From contig OX328108.1 in the NCBI GenBank assembly GCA_946811185.2, positions 32,672,493 to 32,736,492 on the forward strand: a DNA stretch of 64,000 nucleotides. Direction: 5' to 3'. Shown here piece after piece: positions 50,037-62,100 of this stretch. The notes under the pieces are model-generated. The model had not been told where the DNA came from and did no database searches. It saw only the letters and a program-made list of their open reading frames with translations. Each line of letters begins with the position of its first letter. Position 1 is the stretch's first letter. Position numbers and translations under genes: made by a program. The DNA is from Hippopus hippopus. Taxonomy: Eukaryota; Mollusca; Bivalvia; Cardiida; Cardiidae.

Positions 50037-50393
50037 CACGATTCATATTTACGTTTTGAATCAGGCAGGTATGGTAGACAAAGAATTGAAAGGTCTGATA
50101 GAGTTTGTACAGTATGTAATTCTGGAGAGATTGAAGATGAGTACCATTCTATTCTAATTTGTTCAGCATATAGTGACTTTCGTAAAAACTACATAAGGAA
50201 ATATTTCCGCGTTCGACCGAATATGTTTAAGTTGTTACATCTACTTAATTCAAGTAATGTAAGAATCTTATTAAACCTTTCCTGTTTTATTACCTGTGCA
50301 ACAAAACAGAGATTTTCATTGTTGAATACAAATGTGTAATAACTGAAATAATGTTGAAAACGGCGTTAAACACCAAACATTCAATCAATCATT
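50037..50393 (+). mobile_element. 5'-truncated LINE: ORF2 C-terminus and 3' tail
   Basis: A frame from 50037 to TAA at 50337-50339 encodes about 100 residues typical of the C-terminal end of LINE reverse-transcriptase proteins, with the cysteine-rich signature RVCTVC, CNSGEIEDEYHSILIC and SDFRKNYI. One base after the stop comes the tail aactgaaataatgttgaaaa, cggcgttaaacaccaaac and tcaatcaatc, nearly identical to the 3' end of SINE family 1. This fits a CR1/L2/Jockey-like group; the exact clade is unknown. 5' truncation is typical of LINE insertion. Confidence 0.88.
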
Positions 50394-50454
50394 TCCCGTT
50401 TACATACTATAAGCCTTGGCCTGCTAAATAAATAAGTGAAATCAAAGTTTCAAG

Positions 50455-50620
50455 CCTATAGTAATAATCACACTGTTGCTTTTTTTCAAAGATATTCTAA
50501 TGGGGAAACATCTTATCTGGCAATGTGGATCCAAGATCAGACTGCACAGTTTGTGCTGTCTGGTCTTGATCTACAGTATTCCTAAGGTCCTGAAGTCACG
50601 CATAGCAGCCCAGGGGTTAA
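50455..50620. repeat. MITE family E copy
   Basis: Contains gatcagactgcacagtttgt / gctgtctggtcttgatctac and the flank aaacatcttatctggcaatg. Confidence 0.75.
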
Positions 50621-51314
50621 GTATTATTTGTAAGTTTTAGTATCTCTAAACTAGCAACGGATCGCTGCAAGGTGTCTAATTTTACGCATTTTATTCGTCC
50701 TACCCCACACTGTTTTAAATTACGTACCATTCTAAGTTGTATGTTTCACTGCGAAACTTTTAAAAATGCATTGTTTCAAATTGAGTAATTTGACTAGTGC
50801 CTATAAGCTAGCAACGGAATGTTGTAAGTCGTTTTATATTGTGCATTGTATTTGTCTTGCTCAGCACTGTTTTCGAGCAATTTTATGTCCCGTTCTCCAT
50901 CCTATCCTTATTCTATTCCATTATTTCAGATGTTTTCTAAGGTAAAGTTCAAAATGACAAATTATAGTGTCCATTTCACGCTCAGCGACCACCCCCTCAA
51001 GGTATGCTCTCTATGTACTATACAAGTTTGGGTTACTCATTAATTATCGTATAAGTACTATCTCCTTTTTTTCTCAATATTTTTGTAAAACGGTAGAAAT
51101 TGGCTTTTGTTATATTCTATGGGGTTGTTATTGTACACATCACATGACCACAGGTATGGTAAAATCATTTATTATATTACAAGATACATGTATATGTATA
51201 CGTAATAAAGTATGTCTATGTCTATGTCATATTAATGTATAAAATCTTACCTTTTGCTGATTCTCCTTACTTTATGAATTTGTCTGCTGTAAAATCGTGT
51301 TGAGCAGTAAAGAC

Positions 51315-51542
51315 TTAACCCTTTACCACACGGCAAAATTTTGGACCTATATAAATTGAAAGCATTTGCAGACGGCAATTTCATTACAGCTCAAATGGCG
51401 CAATATTTCTTTGATAGGGTAGAAAACTTTGTGGGAAAAGGAGAAAATGCTGGTTACCAGCATTTTCTCCTTTTCCTACAATGTTTTCAAAAGGCTTCTT
51501 CCTAAGAGTCGTCAGAAGTTGTCACTGTGTGGTAAAAGGTTA
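51315..51542. repeat. MITE family A copy, well preserved
   Basis: Ends ttaaccctttaccacacggc and gtcactgtgtggtaaaaggt. The core is ggagaaaatgctggttaccagcattttctcc, a near-perfect palindrome extended by gtgggaaaa/ttttcctac. Confidence 0.85.
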
Positions 51543-51931
51543 ATATTGTCAAAGTTCATTTATTCATCTTTCCAGAAAGACAGTGAATTTGCCTGCTTTC
51601 AAAGTATACTGACACTCCCAGACAAGTTGTAATGCATTGCTCACCAAAATCCTGAAAGCTCCCCTAATTTTTAGTGCTGCTCCAAAATATTGTGCATGTC
51701 CTCAAAATGTGTGTTCTCTCTTAACCCCAGAGTACTCCTCCAAATCTTCCATGCTCACCAAAGCTCAATGTTGCAAAAAAGACTTGAGCTCCCTAAAATT
51801 CTCAGTGCTTTCCCAGTCTCAATGCAACCATAAAAAATAATGTTTAGCAAAATCCTGATGTCTCGAAACTTAAATGAACACAAAATCCCTGAATTACATG
51901 CCCTGAGAGTCACAAACTAAGCATGCAAATT

Positions 51932-53160
51932 GTTAAAAAGAGCGGCAAATTGTCGCAAGATACGCCCGTCCCACCGCCAGTTGTCGAGGGGGTGTAATAA
52001 TCGTAAAGGGCAGGTAATGCAACAAATATGTTTACCAAGTCTCAAGTCAATTTGACTTGAGGTGACAAAGTTCCGTTCCGGACAAGCAAGGAATACTGTA
52101 AAAATGAAGATCAAAGTGGAATTACTCAAAATCCGCACTAGGTAAAGTTATTGTTCTTGCACACTGTACTCCGTAATATTGCAACAAACATGCATACCAA
52201 GTTTGAAGTCACTCTGACTTGAGACGACAAAGTTATATTCCAGACAAGCACTAAATGCTGTAAAAATGACGATCAAAGGGAAATAACTCAAAATTGTCTA
52301 GGAAGAGTTATGGTTCTTGTGCACTGCACTCCGTAAATTTTCAACAATCATGCATACCAAATTTGAAGATGTTCAGACTAGAGATGACAAAGTTATATTC
52401 CAGACAAGCAGAAAATGCTGTAAAAATGACAATCAAAGGGGAATAACTCAAAGACAGCACGAGGTAGAGTTATGGTTCTTTTGCACTGTACTCCGTATTA
52501 TTGCAACAAACACAATGCCAAGTTTCAAGTCAATCGGACTGGAGATGACAAAGTTATGCTCTGGACAAGCAGAAAATGCTGTAAAAATGAAAATCAAAGG
52601 GAAATAACTCAAAGACAGCACGAGGTAGAGTTATGGTTCTTTTGCACTGCACTCCATATTATTGCAACAAACACAAATGCAAAGTTTCAAGTCAATCGGA
52701 CTGGAGATGACAAAGTTATGCTCCGGACAAGCAGAAAATGCTGTAAAAATGACAATCAGTGGAATTACTCAATGACAGCACGAGTTAGAGTTATGGTTCT
52801 TTCGCACTGCACTCGTATTATTGCAACAAACACACATGCCAAGTTTCAAGTCAAGCGGACTGGAGATGACAAAGTTATGCTCCGGACAAGCAGAAAATGC
52901 TGTAAAAATGACAATCAAAGGGAAATAACTCAAAGACAGCATGAGGTAGAGTTATGGTTCTTTCGCACTGCACTCCGTATTATTGCAACAAACACACATG
53001 CTAAGTTTCATGTCAATCGGACTGGAAATGACAGAGTTATGCGCCGGACAAAGAACTTGACGCCGCCCGCCCGCCCGGTTGCCTGCCCGTACGCCATTGG
53101 TGATCCCATAATACGTCCCGTCTTTGACGGGCGTATGAAAACCCTTGGACCAAACAACAA
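51932..53160. repeat. Tandem array element, 161-163 bp unit
   Basis: Starts near gcggcaaattgtcgcaagat and contains about seven units, each with gttatggttcttttgcactg, attgcaacaaacacacatgc, gatgacaaagttatgctccg and gacaagcagaaaatgctgta. Units near 52469, 52630, 52790 and 52952 are about 161 bp apart. It ends in a C-rich tract and a hairpin (acgtcccgtctttgacgggc). Units of 162 bp (54 codons) keep a frame open for 233 codons, a side effect of repetition. Confidence 0.9.
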
Positions 53161-53221
53161 GATAAGGAAATAATTGTTTGTTTCCTTAAGATGATTTATT
53201 TCCATTCATAACATTTCAAAT

Positions 53222-54312
53222 AAACAAGAAGCTCATGATGGCCCTGAAGTCGCTCACCTCTGCCTTTTGACCAAACATAACCCGTTTCCAATCCATTCTG
53301 AGATATTATGACACACATTCTAACAAACTCTCATGAGTATTGGATTGAAAATGTGGCCTGTAGAGTTTACATAAGCTCTTTCTACAATTTGTCTCAGTGA
53401 CCTAATTTTGAGCCCAACAAGGCCCATTTTCAAACTTGTAAGAATTACTAAGACAAAGATTCTAACCACTTTTCATGAGTATTGAAGGGAAAATGTATCT
53501 CTACAGTATGTGCAATATTTTTCTAAGATTTGACCTGGTGACCTAATTTTGGCCTCGATACTACGCTTTTCCAAACTCATCTTCGATATCATGAAGACAG
53601 ACGCTCTGACTAACTCTTATAAGTATTATTGGACTAGAAATGTGGCCTATACAGTGTACACAACGTATTTCTAAGATATGACCTAGTGACCTACTTTTTG
53701 ACCCCTTGTGAACTATTTTCAGACTCGTCTACAGTAACATCAGGACAGAGATTCTGACCAAATTTCCAGAGTTTTGGACTCAAAATGTGGCCTCTTGAGC
53801 GTAAACAAAGTTTTTTCTAAGATATGACCTAGTGATCTTGTTTTAGGCCCCACCTGATCCATTTTCAAACTCGTCTAAGATATTATCAAGACAAACATTC
53901 TGACAAAGGCTCAAGAGTATCGGACTGAAATTTGGTCTCTAGAGTGTACACAAGGTTTTTCTAAGACTTGACCTTGTGACCTATTTTCATACTGGTCCAA
54001 GATATAATCATGACAAACATTCTGACCAAGTTTCATGAGCATTCAACTGAAATTGTGGCCTCTAGAGTGTACACAAAGTTTTTCTAAGATTTAACATTGT
54101 GACCTAGTTTTTGCCCCGACATGACCCATTTTCAAGCTTGCCCACGATATTATCAAGAAAAACATTCTGACCAAGTTTCACGAGTGTCAGACTGAAAATG
54201 TGGCCTCTAGAGGGTACCCAAGGTAAAAGTTGACGACGTACGACACATGATTGACAACAGACACAGCTTAATCACAAAAGCTCACCTTGAGCACTTCATG
54301 TGCAGTGAGCTT
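53222..54312 (+). mobile_element. Minisatellite-bearing element, possibly Helitron-like
   Basis: Starts aaacaagaagctcatgatgg with ccctgaagtcgctcacctc and ends agctcaccttgagcacttca with gcagtgagctt. The interior holds about seven tandem units of 140-150 bp (gagtattggattgaaaatgt, ggcctctagagtgtacacaa), the reverse complement of those at 40418-42012. Confidence 0.72.
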
Positions 54313-55984
54313 AAAAGTTTTCGTGTAAATATCTTGAGTGGTATTCTTTTAGTAAAAAATCTTTTTATGTTAAACTAATAATCAAATTTTTTAGGAGACC
54401 TGTTGAAGAAGGCTTTCACAAATGTTGCAGAAAAAGGAGAAATACTGGTTACATACATTTTTCCATTTAAGCACAATATTTTCTACCCTTACAAAGACAA
54501 ACCCAATCCTTTGAGCAAACTCTGATTTAATATCTGCAAATGCTATCAATATGGAAGGGGTCTAAAATTTTGTTTTCTGGTAAGAAAAATCAATCCTTAA
54601 AGTGCTAACTGCTCTTATACAGACATAAAGTTTTCAGAATACCGGTAATCAAAATTGAATGCATTTACACAAGACCATTTTAAAACTGGCTACAGCCTTT
54701 TCATTTTGAGGCGGCCGACAGCAAAATTGCCATCTATTTCACATTTTCAGCCGTCTACCTTCTGAGCAAGTTTAGAAAATGAAAGTAGAAAATAATAGTA
54801 CTTTGTGCATTAAAAAAAAATACAAAACAGTCTACTATTTCTGTTTGCTCACGTTTAAATCCAAGCAATAAATCAGAATCCGCGATTGATTCGATATGTC
54901 TTTCCTTATACCGCGATACTGAATCGTATTGTTTATATCAACACCGGATAGAAAATTTTCGGACCACCGCTAAGGCCATTAATTATGAAGCCTCAGGCCA
55001 CAATAACCAACTTTTTCCCGAAAAAGGCGAAATCCTCCAGTGGTAGGTATTCCAAAGATTCATTATGGCTGTGTGGCATTACCGATCATTGCTTTGATTG
55101 AAAGAAAACGACTGAAACTTGAACACCGGTGTCTATAGCGTAAAATGGTCAGTAAAAAAGTCCGGTCTGTCTTGTTCACATGCACTGGTTACAGCATTAT
55201 GATTTGAGTTCCAGAACGTAAGATACGAGTTGACAGTGCATAGCACTGGAAAAAAAAATGCATCTAAAACAGTGTTCCGATTTGCGCAAATTCTTGCGTT
55301 AATCACGTTATAGAATTGAAATTCACGCAACAAATATTGGTTACACGCGAGACCTCACGTAAAAAATACATGGACAAAAAAGGCCAATAATAACTTGTTT
55401 TGTGTAAAATGACAAGTTTTCAAGTTACCTGTTACCCTTACTGATAATTTTTTTGTCAAATCATGGAGAATTACATTTCCAGAAATTAAAAGACATGAAA
55501 AATTGATCGATGCAAAAAACGCGGAAACCCATGACACAACAAAATGTCTCTTCGACATTGTCCGATCTGAGTCAGGATCAGAGTCACGTCAGACTGCCTT
55601 TTCAGCTTTTTAATGACTTTAAGCAGTGAATTTACATAAATATCTTAACATAATAGACTTTTATGCTGCAAATCATCAATATGGATTGCTTTATGTCTAG
55701 TTGGGAACCATTATTGTCATACCCTCTAATATGAATCTTACCCCCAGATTTACAGCTCAGGGGGTAAGCGTACCCTGGAATTAAAAAGCTAGAGGGAACA
55801 CTGTAAAAAAAATGAGGCATTCATTTTGTTGTATATGAAGGTAAGATTTGTTTTACCATAAAACAGAATGGATGCCACATTGCATACCCTATATAGGAAG
55901 CAGTCTGACTTGGGTCTACAGTGTTTCCAAAAATATGATTCAAGATTTGAGAACTAGAAAAGATTGGTCAATGAGCCAAGAAAA

Positions 55985-57810
55985 TGAAACAAGAGGACCA
56001 TGATGGTCCTATATCGCTCACCTGAGTACTAAGCAGTAAAGGTCTAAAATAAAGATAAATACCAAATATCAAGGTTCAAGGCCAAATGATAGTGAAACAA
56101 GAGCAGCAAATTGTCGCAAGATATGCCCGTCCCACCGCCAGTTGTCAAGGAGGTATAATATTGCAAAGGGCAGGTAATGCAACAAACATGTTTACCAAGT
56201 CTCAAGTCAATTTGACTTGAGACTTCAAAGTTCCATTCCGGACAAGCAAGAAAAACTGTAAAAATGAAGATTAAAGTTGAATTACTCAAAATCCACGCTA
56301 GGTAGAGTTATTGTTCTTGCACACTGTACTCGGTAATATTGCAACAAACATGCATACCAAATTTGAAGTCGTTCTGACTTGAGATGACAAAGTTATATTC
56401 TGGACAAGCACTAAATGCTGTAAAAATGACAATCAAAGGGAAATAACTCAAAGACAGCACGAGGTTGAGTTACAATTCTTGTGCACTGCACTTCCAAATA
56501 TTGCAACAAATAAGCATACCAAATTTCAAGTCATTCCTACTTAAGATGACAAAGTTTTGCTCCAGACAAGCAAGAAATGCTATAAAAATGAAGGTCAAAG
56601 GGGGAATAACTCAAAATTTGTGCTAGGAAGAGTTATGGTTCTTGTGCACTGCACTCCATAATTTTTCAACAATCATGCATACCAAATTTGAAGATGTTCA
56701 GGCTGGAGATGACAAAGTTATATTCTAGACGAGCAGAAAATGCTGTAAAAATGATGATCAAAGGGAAATAACTCATAGACAGTAGAGTTATGGTTCTTTC
56801 ACACTGCACTCCGTATTATTGCAACAAACACAAATGCCAAGTTTCAAGTCAATCGGACTGGAAATGACAAAGTTATGCTCCAGACAAAGAACTATTCTAA
56901 AGAACTTTATAATTCAAGGGCAAATAACTCCAGTTGTTCTGGTCCGATTAGACCCATAATCGAACCCATAATCGAACTCATCTGAGATCTTGTGGTCATA
57001 TATATTTTGACCAAGTTTGGTGCCAATTGGTTAATAATTGTAGATGCTAGAGTGTAAACAAAGTCAAATATAGCAATTTTTGTAATTCAAGGGCAAATAA
57101 CTCCAGTCTTTTTGGTCCGATTAGACCCATAATCGAACTCATCTGAGATCTTATGGTCATATATATTTTGACCAAGTTTAGTGCTGATTGGTTAAAAATT
57201 GTAGATGCTAGAGTGTAAACAAAGTCAAATATAGCAATTTTTCTAATTCAAGGGCAAATAACTCCAGTTGTTCTGGTCCGATTAGACCCATAATCAAACT
57301 CATCCGAGATCTTATAGTCATATATATTTTGACTAAGTTTGGTGCTGATTGGTAGATATTTGTAGATGCTAGAGTGTAAACAAAGTCAAATATAGCAATT
57401 TTTCTAATTCAAGGGCAAATAACTCCAGTTGTTCTGGTCCGATTAGACCCATAATCGAACTCATCTGAGATCTTATGGTCATATATATTTTGTCAAAGTT
57501 TGGTGCTTATTGGTTAATATTTGTAGATGCTAGAGTGTAAACGAAGTCAAATATAGCATTTTTTCTAATTCAAGGGCAAATAACTCCAGTTGTTCTGGTC
57601 CGATTACACCCATAATCGAACTCATCCAAGATCTTATGGTCATATATATTTTGACCAAGTTTGGTGCTGATTGGTCAATATTTGTAGATGCTAGAGTGTA
57701 AACAAAGAAATGTGAACGGACGGACGGACGGATGGACGACGGACGCCGACGGACGGTGAGTGATCACAATAGCTCATCCTTAGCACTTCGTGCTCAGCTG
57801 AGCTAAAAAA
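55985..57810 (+). mobile_element. Composite minisatellite-bearing element
   Basis: The head acaagaggaccatgatggtc and ctatatcgctcacctgagta carry a palindrome (ggaccatgatggtcc). It is followed by a second copy of the array type found at 51932-53160 (from about 56096), then the 161-bp array at 56910-57715, a (GGAC)n tract (57717-57757) and the terminal aatagctcatccttagcact with cgtgctcagctgagct. Shared ends with 40418, 53222 and 63090 group it with them. Confidence 0.72.
56910..57715. repeat. 161-bp tandem array, five units
   Basis: gggcaaataactccag recurs at 56918, 57091, 57252, 57413 and 57574: steps of 173, 161, 161 and 161. The first step is longer because of an extra cataatcgaaccc segment. 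Units are highly alike (gatcttatggtcatatatat), so the array is young or homogenised. Confidence 0.93.
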
Positions 57811-58069
57811 TTGCTGTAACCAGCGATGTGATTTTTTTCAGAATTTTATCCAAAAGGTTATTGTAGACCCTGATCAAACTGCTCCCAAGTATATTTGGAT
57901 ATAAGGCAGAAAATAAAATACAGTTTCATAACATTTTTTAATTTTACTGCATTTTCCCTGAAATTATAAGTAACTTCAGAGATTTTCTGAATATTTTTAC
58001 ATTCTAGAAGGTACAAATGAAGTCCAGGAGAGCTAATTTCTGACCGCCTGGAAAGCTCTAAATTCAATT

Positions 58070-58155
58070 TCGGCCAGGGGGCTTTGCCCCCTAGCTGGGG
58101 CACTGCCCCCGACACCCCCGCTGGGGGAGGGCCCCCAGACCCCCCTGCCTTCTAC
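58070..58155. other. GC-rich low-complexity block
   Basis: About 85 bp of G and C runs with small inverted pairs (agggggctttgccccct, cccccgctgggggaggg). It stands out against the AT-rich surroundings. No gene assigned. Confidence 0.6.
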
Positions 58156-58505
58156 TTTGTCATCCCAGCCTTCTACTTTGAATATTAATGAAAAGGCTGT
58201 GGCTACAAATGGACTGAAGCTCTGTGACATGGAAGACAGACTGGGGGAAAAAGAAGAAAATGCTTGTTACAAAACCATTGCAAATGGCAAACGTGACTCA
58301 AATGATGAAATTTGTTTTTGAAATGGTAGATATTATTTTTTGAAAACAGAAAAATGCTAATGATCAGAATCTGTTCCATTTTCCAAAATATTCTAAACAG
58401 CCTTCCTCCTCAGTGTCATTAAAATGAGAGATTAACTGATAAAAGGCAAAGGTAGCAAGTATAGTGAGTTAAAAACAAAGTGAAACAATTTGTTTGACAA
58501 TCAAT

Positions 58506-58700
58506 TTAAAGGCTCACCAATGGCTAAAAGTAAACAAATTGCAAGTCAAAATGCAGGCAATTATAATTCATGTCATTTTAAGTCTGACATTTTGTTAGCA
58601 TGGTTTGTCAAAGTTCCAGTTGCTGGCAGAAAAATGAATCATAAACCTAGAATATAAGTTGCCCCCTGCAATATGATTTGTTTGGCCGTTAGTGGGCCTT
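58506..58700. repeat. MITE family F, partial
   Basis: ttaaaggctcaccaatggct at the left and tgggcctttaagataaac at the right are the family F ends. The central arms are deleted. Confidence 0.6.
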
Positions 58701-58713
58701 TAAGATAAACAAG

Positions 58714-58942
58714 TTTAAACCTTTATCACACCAAAAAATCTTAGACTAGTCCAAATTGAAAGGATTTTGCAGACGACAAATTAAATGACTCAAAAACTGT
58801 GATTTGCCTTTTAGTGAGTAGAAAACATTGTGGGAAAAGGAGAAAATGCTGGTTACCAGCATTTTCTCCTTTTCCCACAATGTTTTCAAAAGACTATTTC
58901 CTCAGGGTCGTTAAAACTCAAAACTGTGTGGTAAGGGGTTAA
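58714..58942. repeat. MITE family A copy next to the METTL2 stop
   Basis: Ends gtttaaacctttatcacacc and ctgtgtggtaaggggttaac, core ggagaaaatgctggttacc / agcattttctcctttt. It lies 55 bp beyond the METTL2 stop codon, so it probably forms part of that gene's 3' UTR. Confidence 0.82.
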
Positions 58943-58996
58943 CTGAATTTGACTTTGGTTTGTTCCCTTTGGTGATTGGCTAAGACAGGATTAACA

Positions 58997-59169
58997 TTAT
59001 TTCAGACAGTCTATACAAGATTGTTCTGTTTCTCTAGGCTTCATGTATTTACACTGAACCCAAACTCTGTACATTTTTATCTGGCGTCCCCTGTTTACTT
59101 GCAGCCTTCTGTCTACATAATTCTGTTTTTCCAGCAGTCCTGCTTTTATCATCATTTCTCTCAGTTCAT
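58997..59169 (-). CDS. METTL2: METTL2 last coding exon
   Basis: 173 nt. Acceptor tttttttatttcag on the minus strand; enters in phase 1 (G|AT, Asp). Contains [12 protein letters not shown], then [20 protein letters not shown] and VQCKYMKP, the conserved family C-terminus, followed by about 12 less conserved residues and TAA at 58997-58999. Confidence 0.95.
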
Positions 59170-62100
59170 CTGAAATAAAAAAAATGGAGATTTTTACCCT
59201 GTTGTAAAAGTTTTGCTTACGTCGAGTGATTGAATGGTGTTTTACGTCGCTGTACAAATCATTTCAGTCATACGATGGCAACAGTTAAGGATGACAGTAG
59301 CATAGGAGTACAGTGTCAGCCTCTCACATCAAAGCTGAAAGTGCCATATAACCCCATCCAAGAAAGCAATATCACAAGTACCCTCTAACTTCAAAACTTA
59401 TCGGATTTCTCTACCTCTTCATCAAACAACATTTTAGTCTTATCCAAATTGATAACATTGGAGGAAGAAAAACTACAGGTGATTCAAACAATGGGAATTG
59501 CTCATGAAATGGTATAGAACATTGTAAGAAAACAAGAAAATGCAGGTAACCACCATTTATTCCTTTTTCATCAATGTTTTCAAACATCCTCTATAAGGGA
59601 GTCATTAAAACATAGGATTGTATGGTAAACATTTACATTGGGTACAAACAAAATGAAGTTCTTCTAATACTGTCCCAAAGACATGAAGATATTTTAGACA
59701 CAGGAATTTGTATGTTACTTCTCATAATCTGATTGTAAAAGGCGAAACATGAGTAAGCTGTTGTAAACCCTTTACCAAACACATTCCAGTTTTAATGACC
59801 CTGGGAAATTAAAAGGTTAGAAAACATTTTGGGGAAGGGAGAAAATGCTGGTTACCAGCATTTTCTCCTTTCCCCAAAATGTTTTCTAACCTTTTGGAAA
59901 CAAACCAAATCAACTGAGCAGAATTTAATTTGTTGTCTGCAAAATGCTTTCAATTTGGACAAGTCTAAAATATTTTCCTGCAGCAAACAGTTAACAGAAT
60001 TCAAATGTATATGTGTACCTTGTGTAAAGAAATATACAAGAGTCCCGTCTCCTCTTGAATAAAAGTTCTCTGATAGGCAGCGACCTATACACAAAAGAAG
60101 AGTTTAGCCCAGTAACATACAAATATGACTGCTAACATTGTGGCAGAAGGTAACTTTTGAAAACATTGTAGAAAAATAAGCAATTGCTCATTATAAAGAC
60201 AGAGACCTGTTTTTACATCTCAGTAATAAAAAAATACTTTGAACGCAATGTAGTAAAAAGAAGCAAATGTGTGTTACATACAACAGCTCCTTTATGCAAA
60301 AGTCTTTACAAAGATAACAAACTATATTCACCTGCAAAGACAGCCTTTGAACTAATATACTGGCAGAAAATATTTCAAGAACAAGGGAAGATGATGCAAT
60401 ATTTTGTTATATTTTCTGTAAAATCATTATTCTCTTTGTAACAAGGTTGTGCAAGTCACAAAGATGGCTTATCTTTTTTCTAATGGCACCCCCATTTTCC
60501 TCCTCTAGTCACCTTTACCGAGCCCTGGTAGCTCAGTCAGAAGCGTACAGGACTTGAGAACAGGGGGTCCCAGGTTCGATCCCTGGCTCAGCTAATTTCT
60601 TATCGAGGACTGATAATAATCATTTTCACAGGATTCATTTCTCTCCCACCACTGGCCCATGTTTCCACAATGGTCATGTGGGAAAGCAGCCAGTGGCTTG
60701 GAAAGAAAATTGTGCAGAGTACTGGTAAAGGAAAACTCCAGGAAAGCATGGATAGGTGCACTGGCCTCCAAGATATAACTGAAATAATGTCGAAAACGGC
60801 ATTAAACACCATGCATTCAATCAATCAATCTAGTCACCTTCATTATATGTCAATGTTTTTGGAAGAAATTTGATCATTTCTAGCTCAAGTTTTACACATA
60901 AAAACAAACCTACAATCTGTCAATTGTAACAAACACAGGTTCATATTTCAAAAAACATTCTAAATCTTGTTCTCATTCAAAATACCAAGACTACCTACCT
61001 GACTGGCTGAGACACTGAGACAGTCTGTCTCAGCCAATCAGATTGCTAGAGTTGGAATAAAGAACTAGACTTGAAATTAGACTGGTTCGTGAATAAAGCT
61101 TATGACAAAGCATACCATTCTTAAATCGGAGCTGAGCCAAATCGTATCTTCCATAGTCCCTTAAGAGGATGAAGCCCCCTGGTTTTAACAACTTGGCTAG
61201 TCTGTTCAGGGTACTCTGCATTCTGGTAAAAAAGAAATTAAGCAACAACTTTGACACAAAGGCTTATAGCAAAAGGTGTAGATTATGACACACTGTCCTG
61301 AATTGTACCTTAAATTTGCTTCAAAGACCAAAGCTTTCCTTCAGTTGTGCAAAAGCCCTTATTTGATTAACCCTTTTCCACACAATCTAAATATTTAACA
61401 ATTCTGAAAGAGAAGGATTTTGAAAACATTGTTAAAAAAAAAAAGAAAGATAATGCTGGTAACCTACTTACTACAAATTTCAATTTTTGGGTCACATTCA
61501 CACATTCATATTGTCATTTGCAAATGCTTTCAATTTGGACCTGTGAAAAATTTGTTGTTAGCTTGAAAGTTAAAGTGCACAATTGATGTTGCTTTTTAAG
61601 TCAGATCTTTGATGTGCACTGTTTGGCAATTGCTACATTGTACTTTATTATACTGCAAAAAAAATTCTCGTGATCTGATTGGATAATATGCCCGAACATA
61701 TACATATATATCATGTACACTGGCAAAACCCACGTAAAAGCAATTTCCCTTTCGGAAGCCCCTGGACACATAACTACGCGTTCAACACAACATCCAAAAT
61801 GGCAGCATTGATCGATCGATATGAGCCAGCCACAAGACAAATATACTGAGTAGCCTGTACTATATTATTACTAGTTTCTTCTGATGGTTGTCATTAGAAT
61901 GGAAAGAATGGATTACTTTTGGAAATAGATGAATGTAGTTACAAGTATCATTGACTGATTTCATTCTAAAACAAATGTACGGTGGGATTAAAACGAGCCA
62001 TCTCTTCGTCAGGAAGGCAAATTGTGATGTGTCGAAACTCATACATCGTGCATAACGTTAAAAGGATAACCTTATGGTCATTTGTGGCTACTAATGGTTG

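Larger units (their letters stand above)
48328..58996. other. Intergenic region between convergent genes
   Basis: No gene was recognised. 48580-49070 is a decayed tandem repeat of about 55 bp (tattggaaaaaattccaatatt-like). Then follow a family B MITE with a nested hairpin, a LINE 3' end, a family A MITE and three minisatellite-bearing elements. 54600-55980 holds nothing I can identify. Open frames here, including a 233-codon one at 52472-53173, come from tandem repeats. Confidence 0.7.

Noticed and set aside
52472..53173. 233-codon open frame as a repeat protein gene
   Set aside because: It coincides exactly with a 162-bp tandem array and has no splice or start context. The same array at 56.1-56.9 kb does not keep the frame. 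Recorded as a finding only.
60520..60592. Functional tRNA gene
   Set aside because: The A and B boxes belong to a SINE head: a shared body and tail follow and target-site duplications flank the whole unit. The same applies to the tRNA-like heads at 14.4, 30.7, 31.7 and 32.5 kb.
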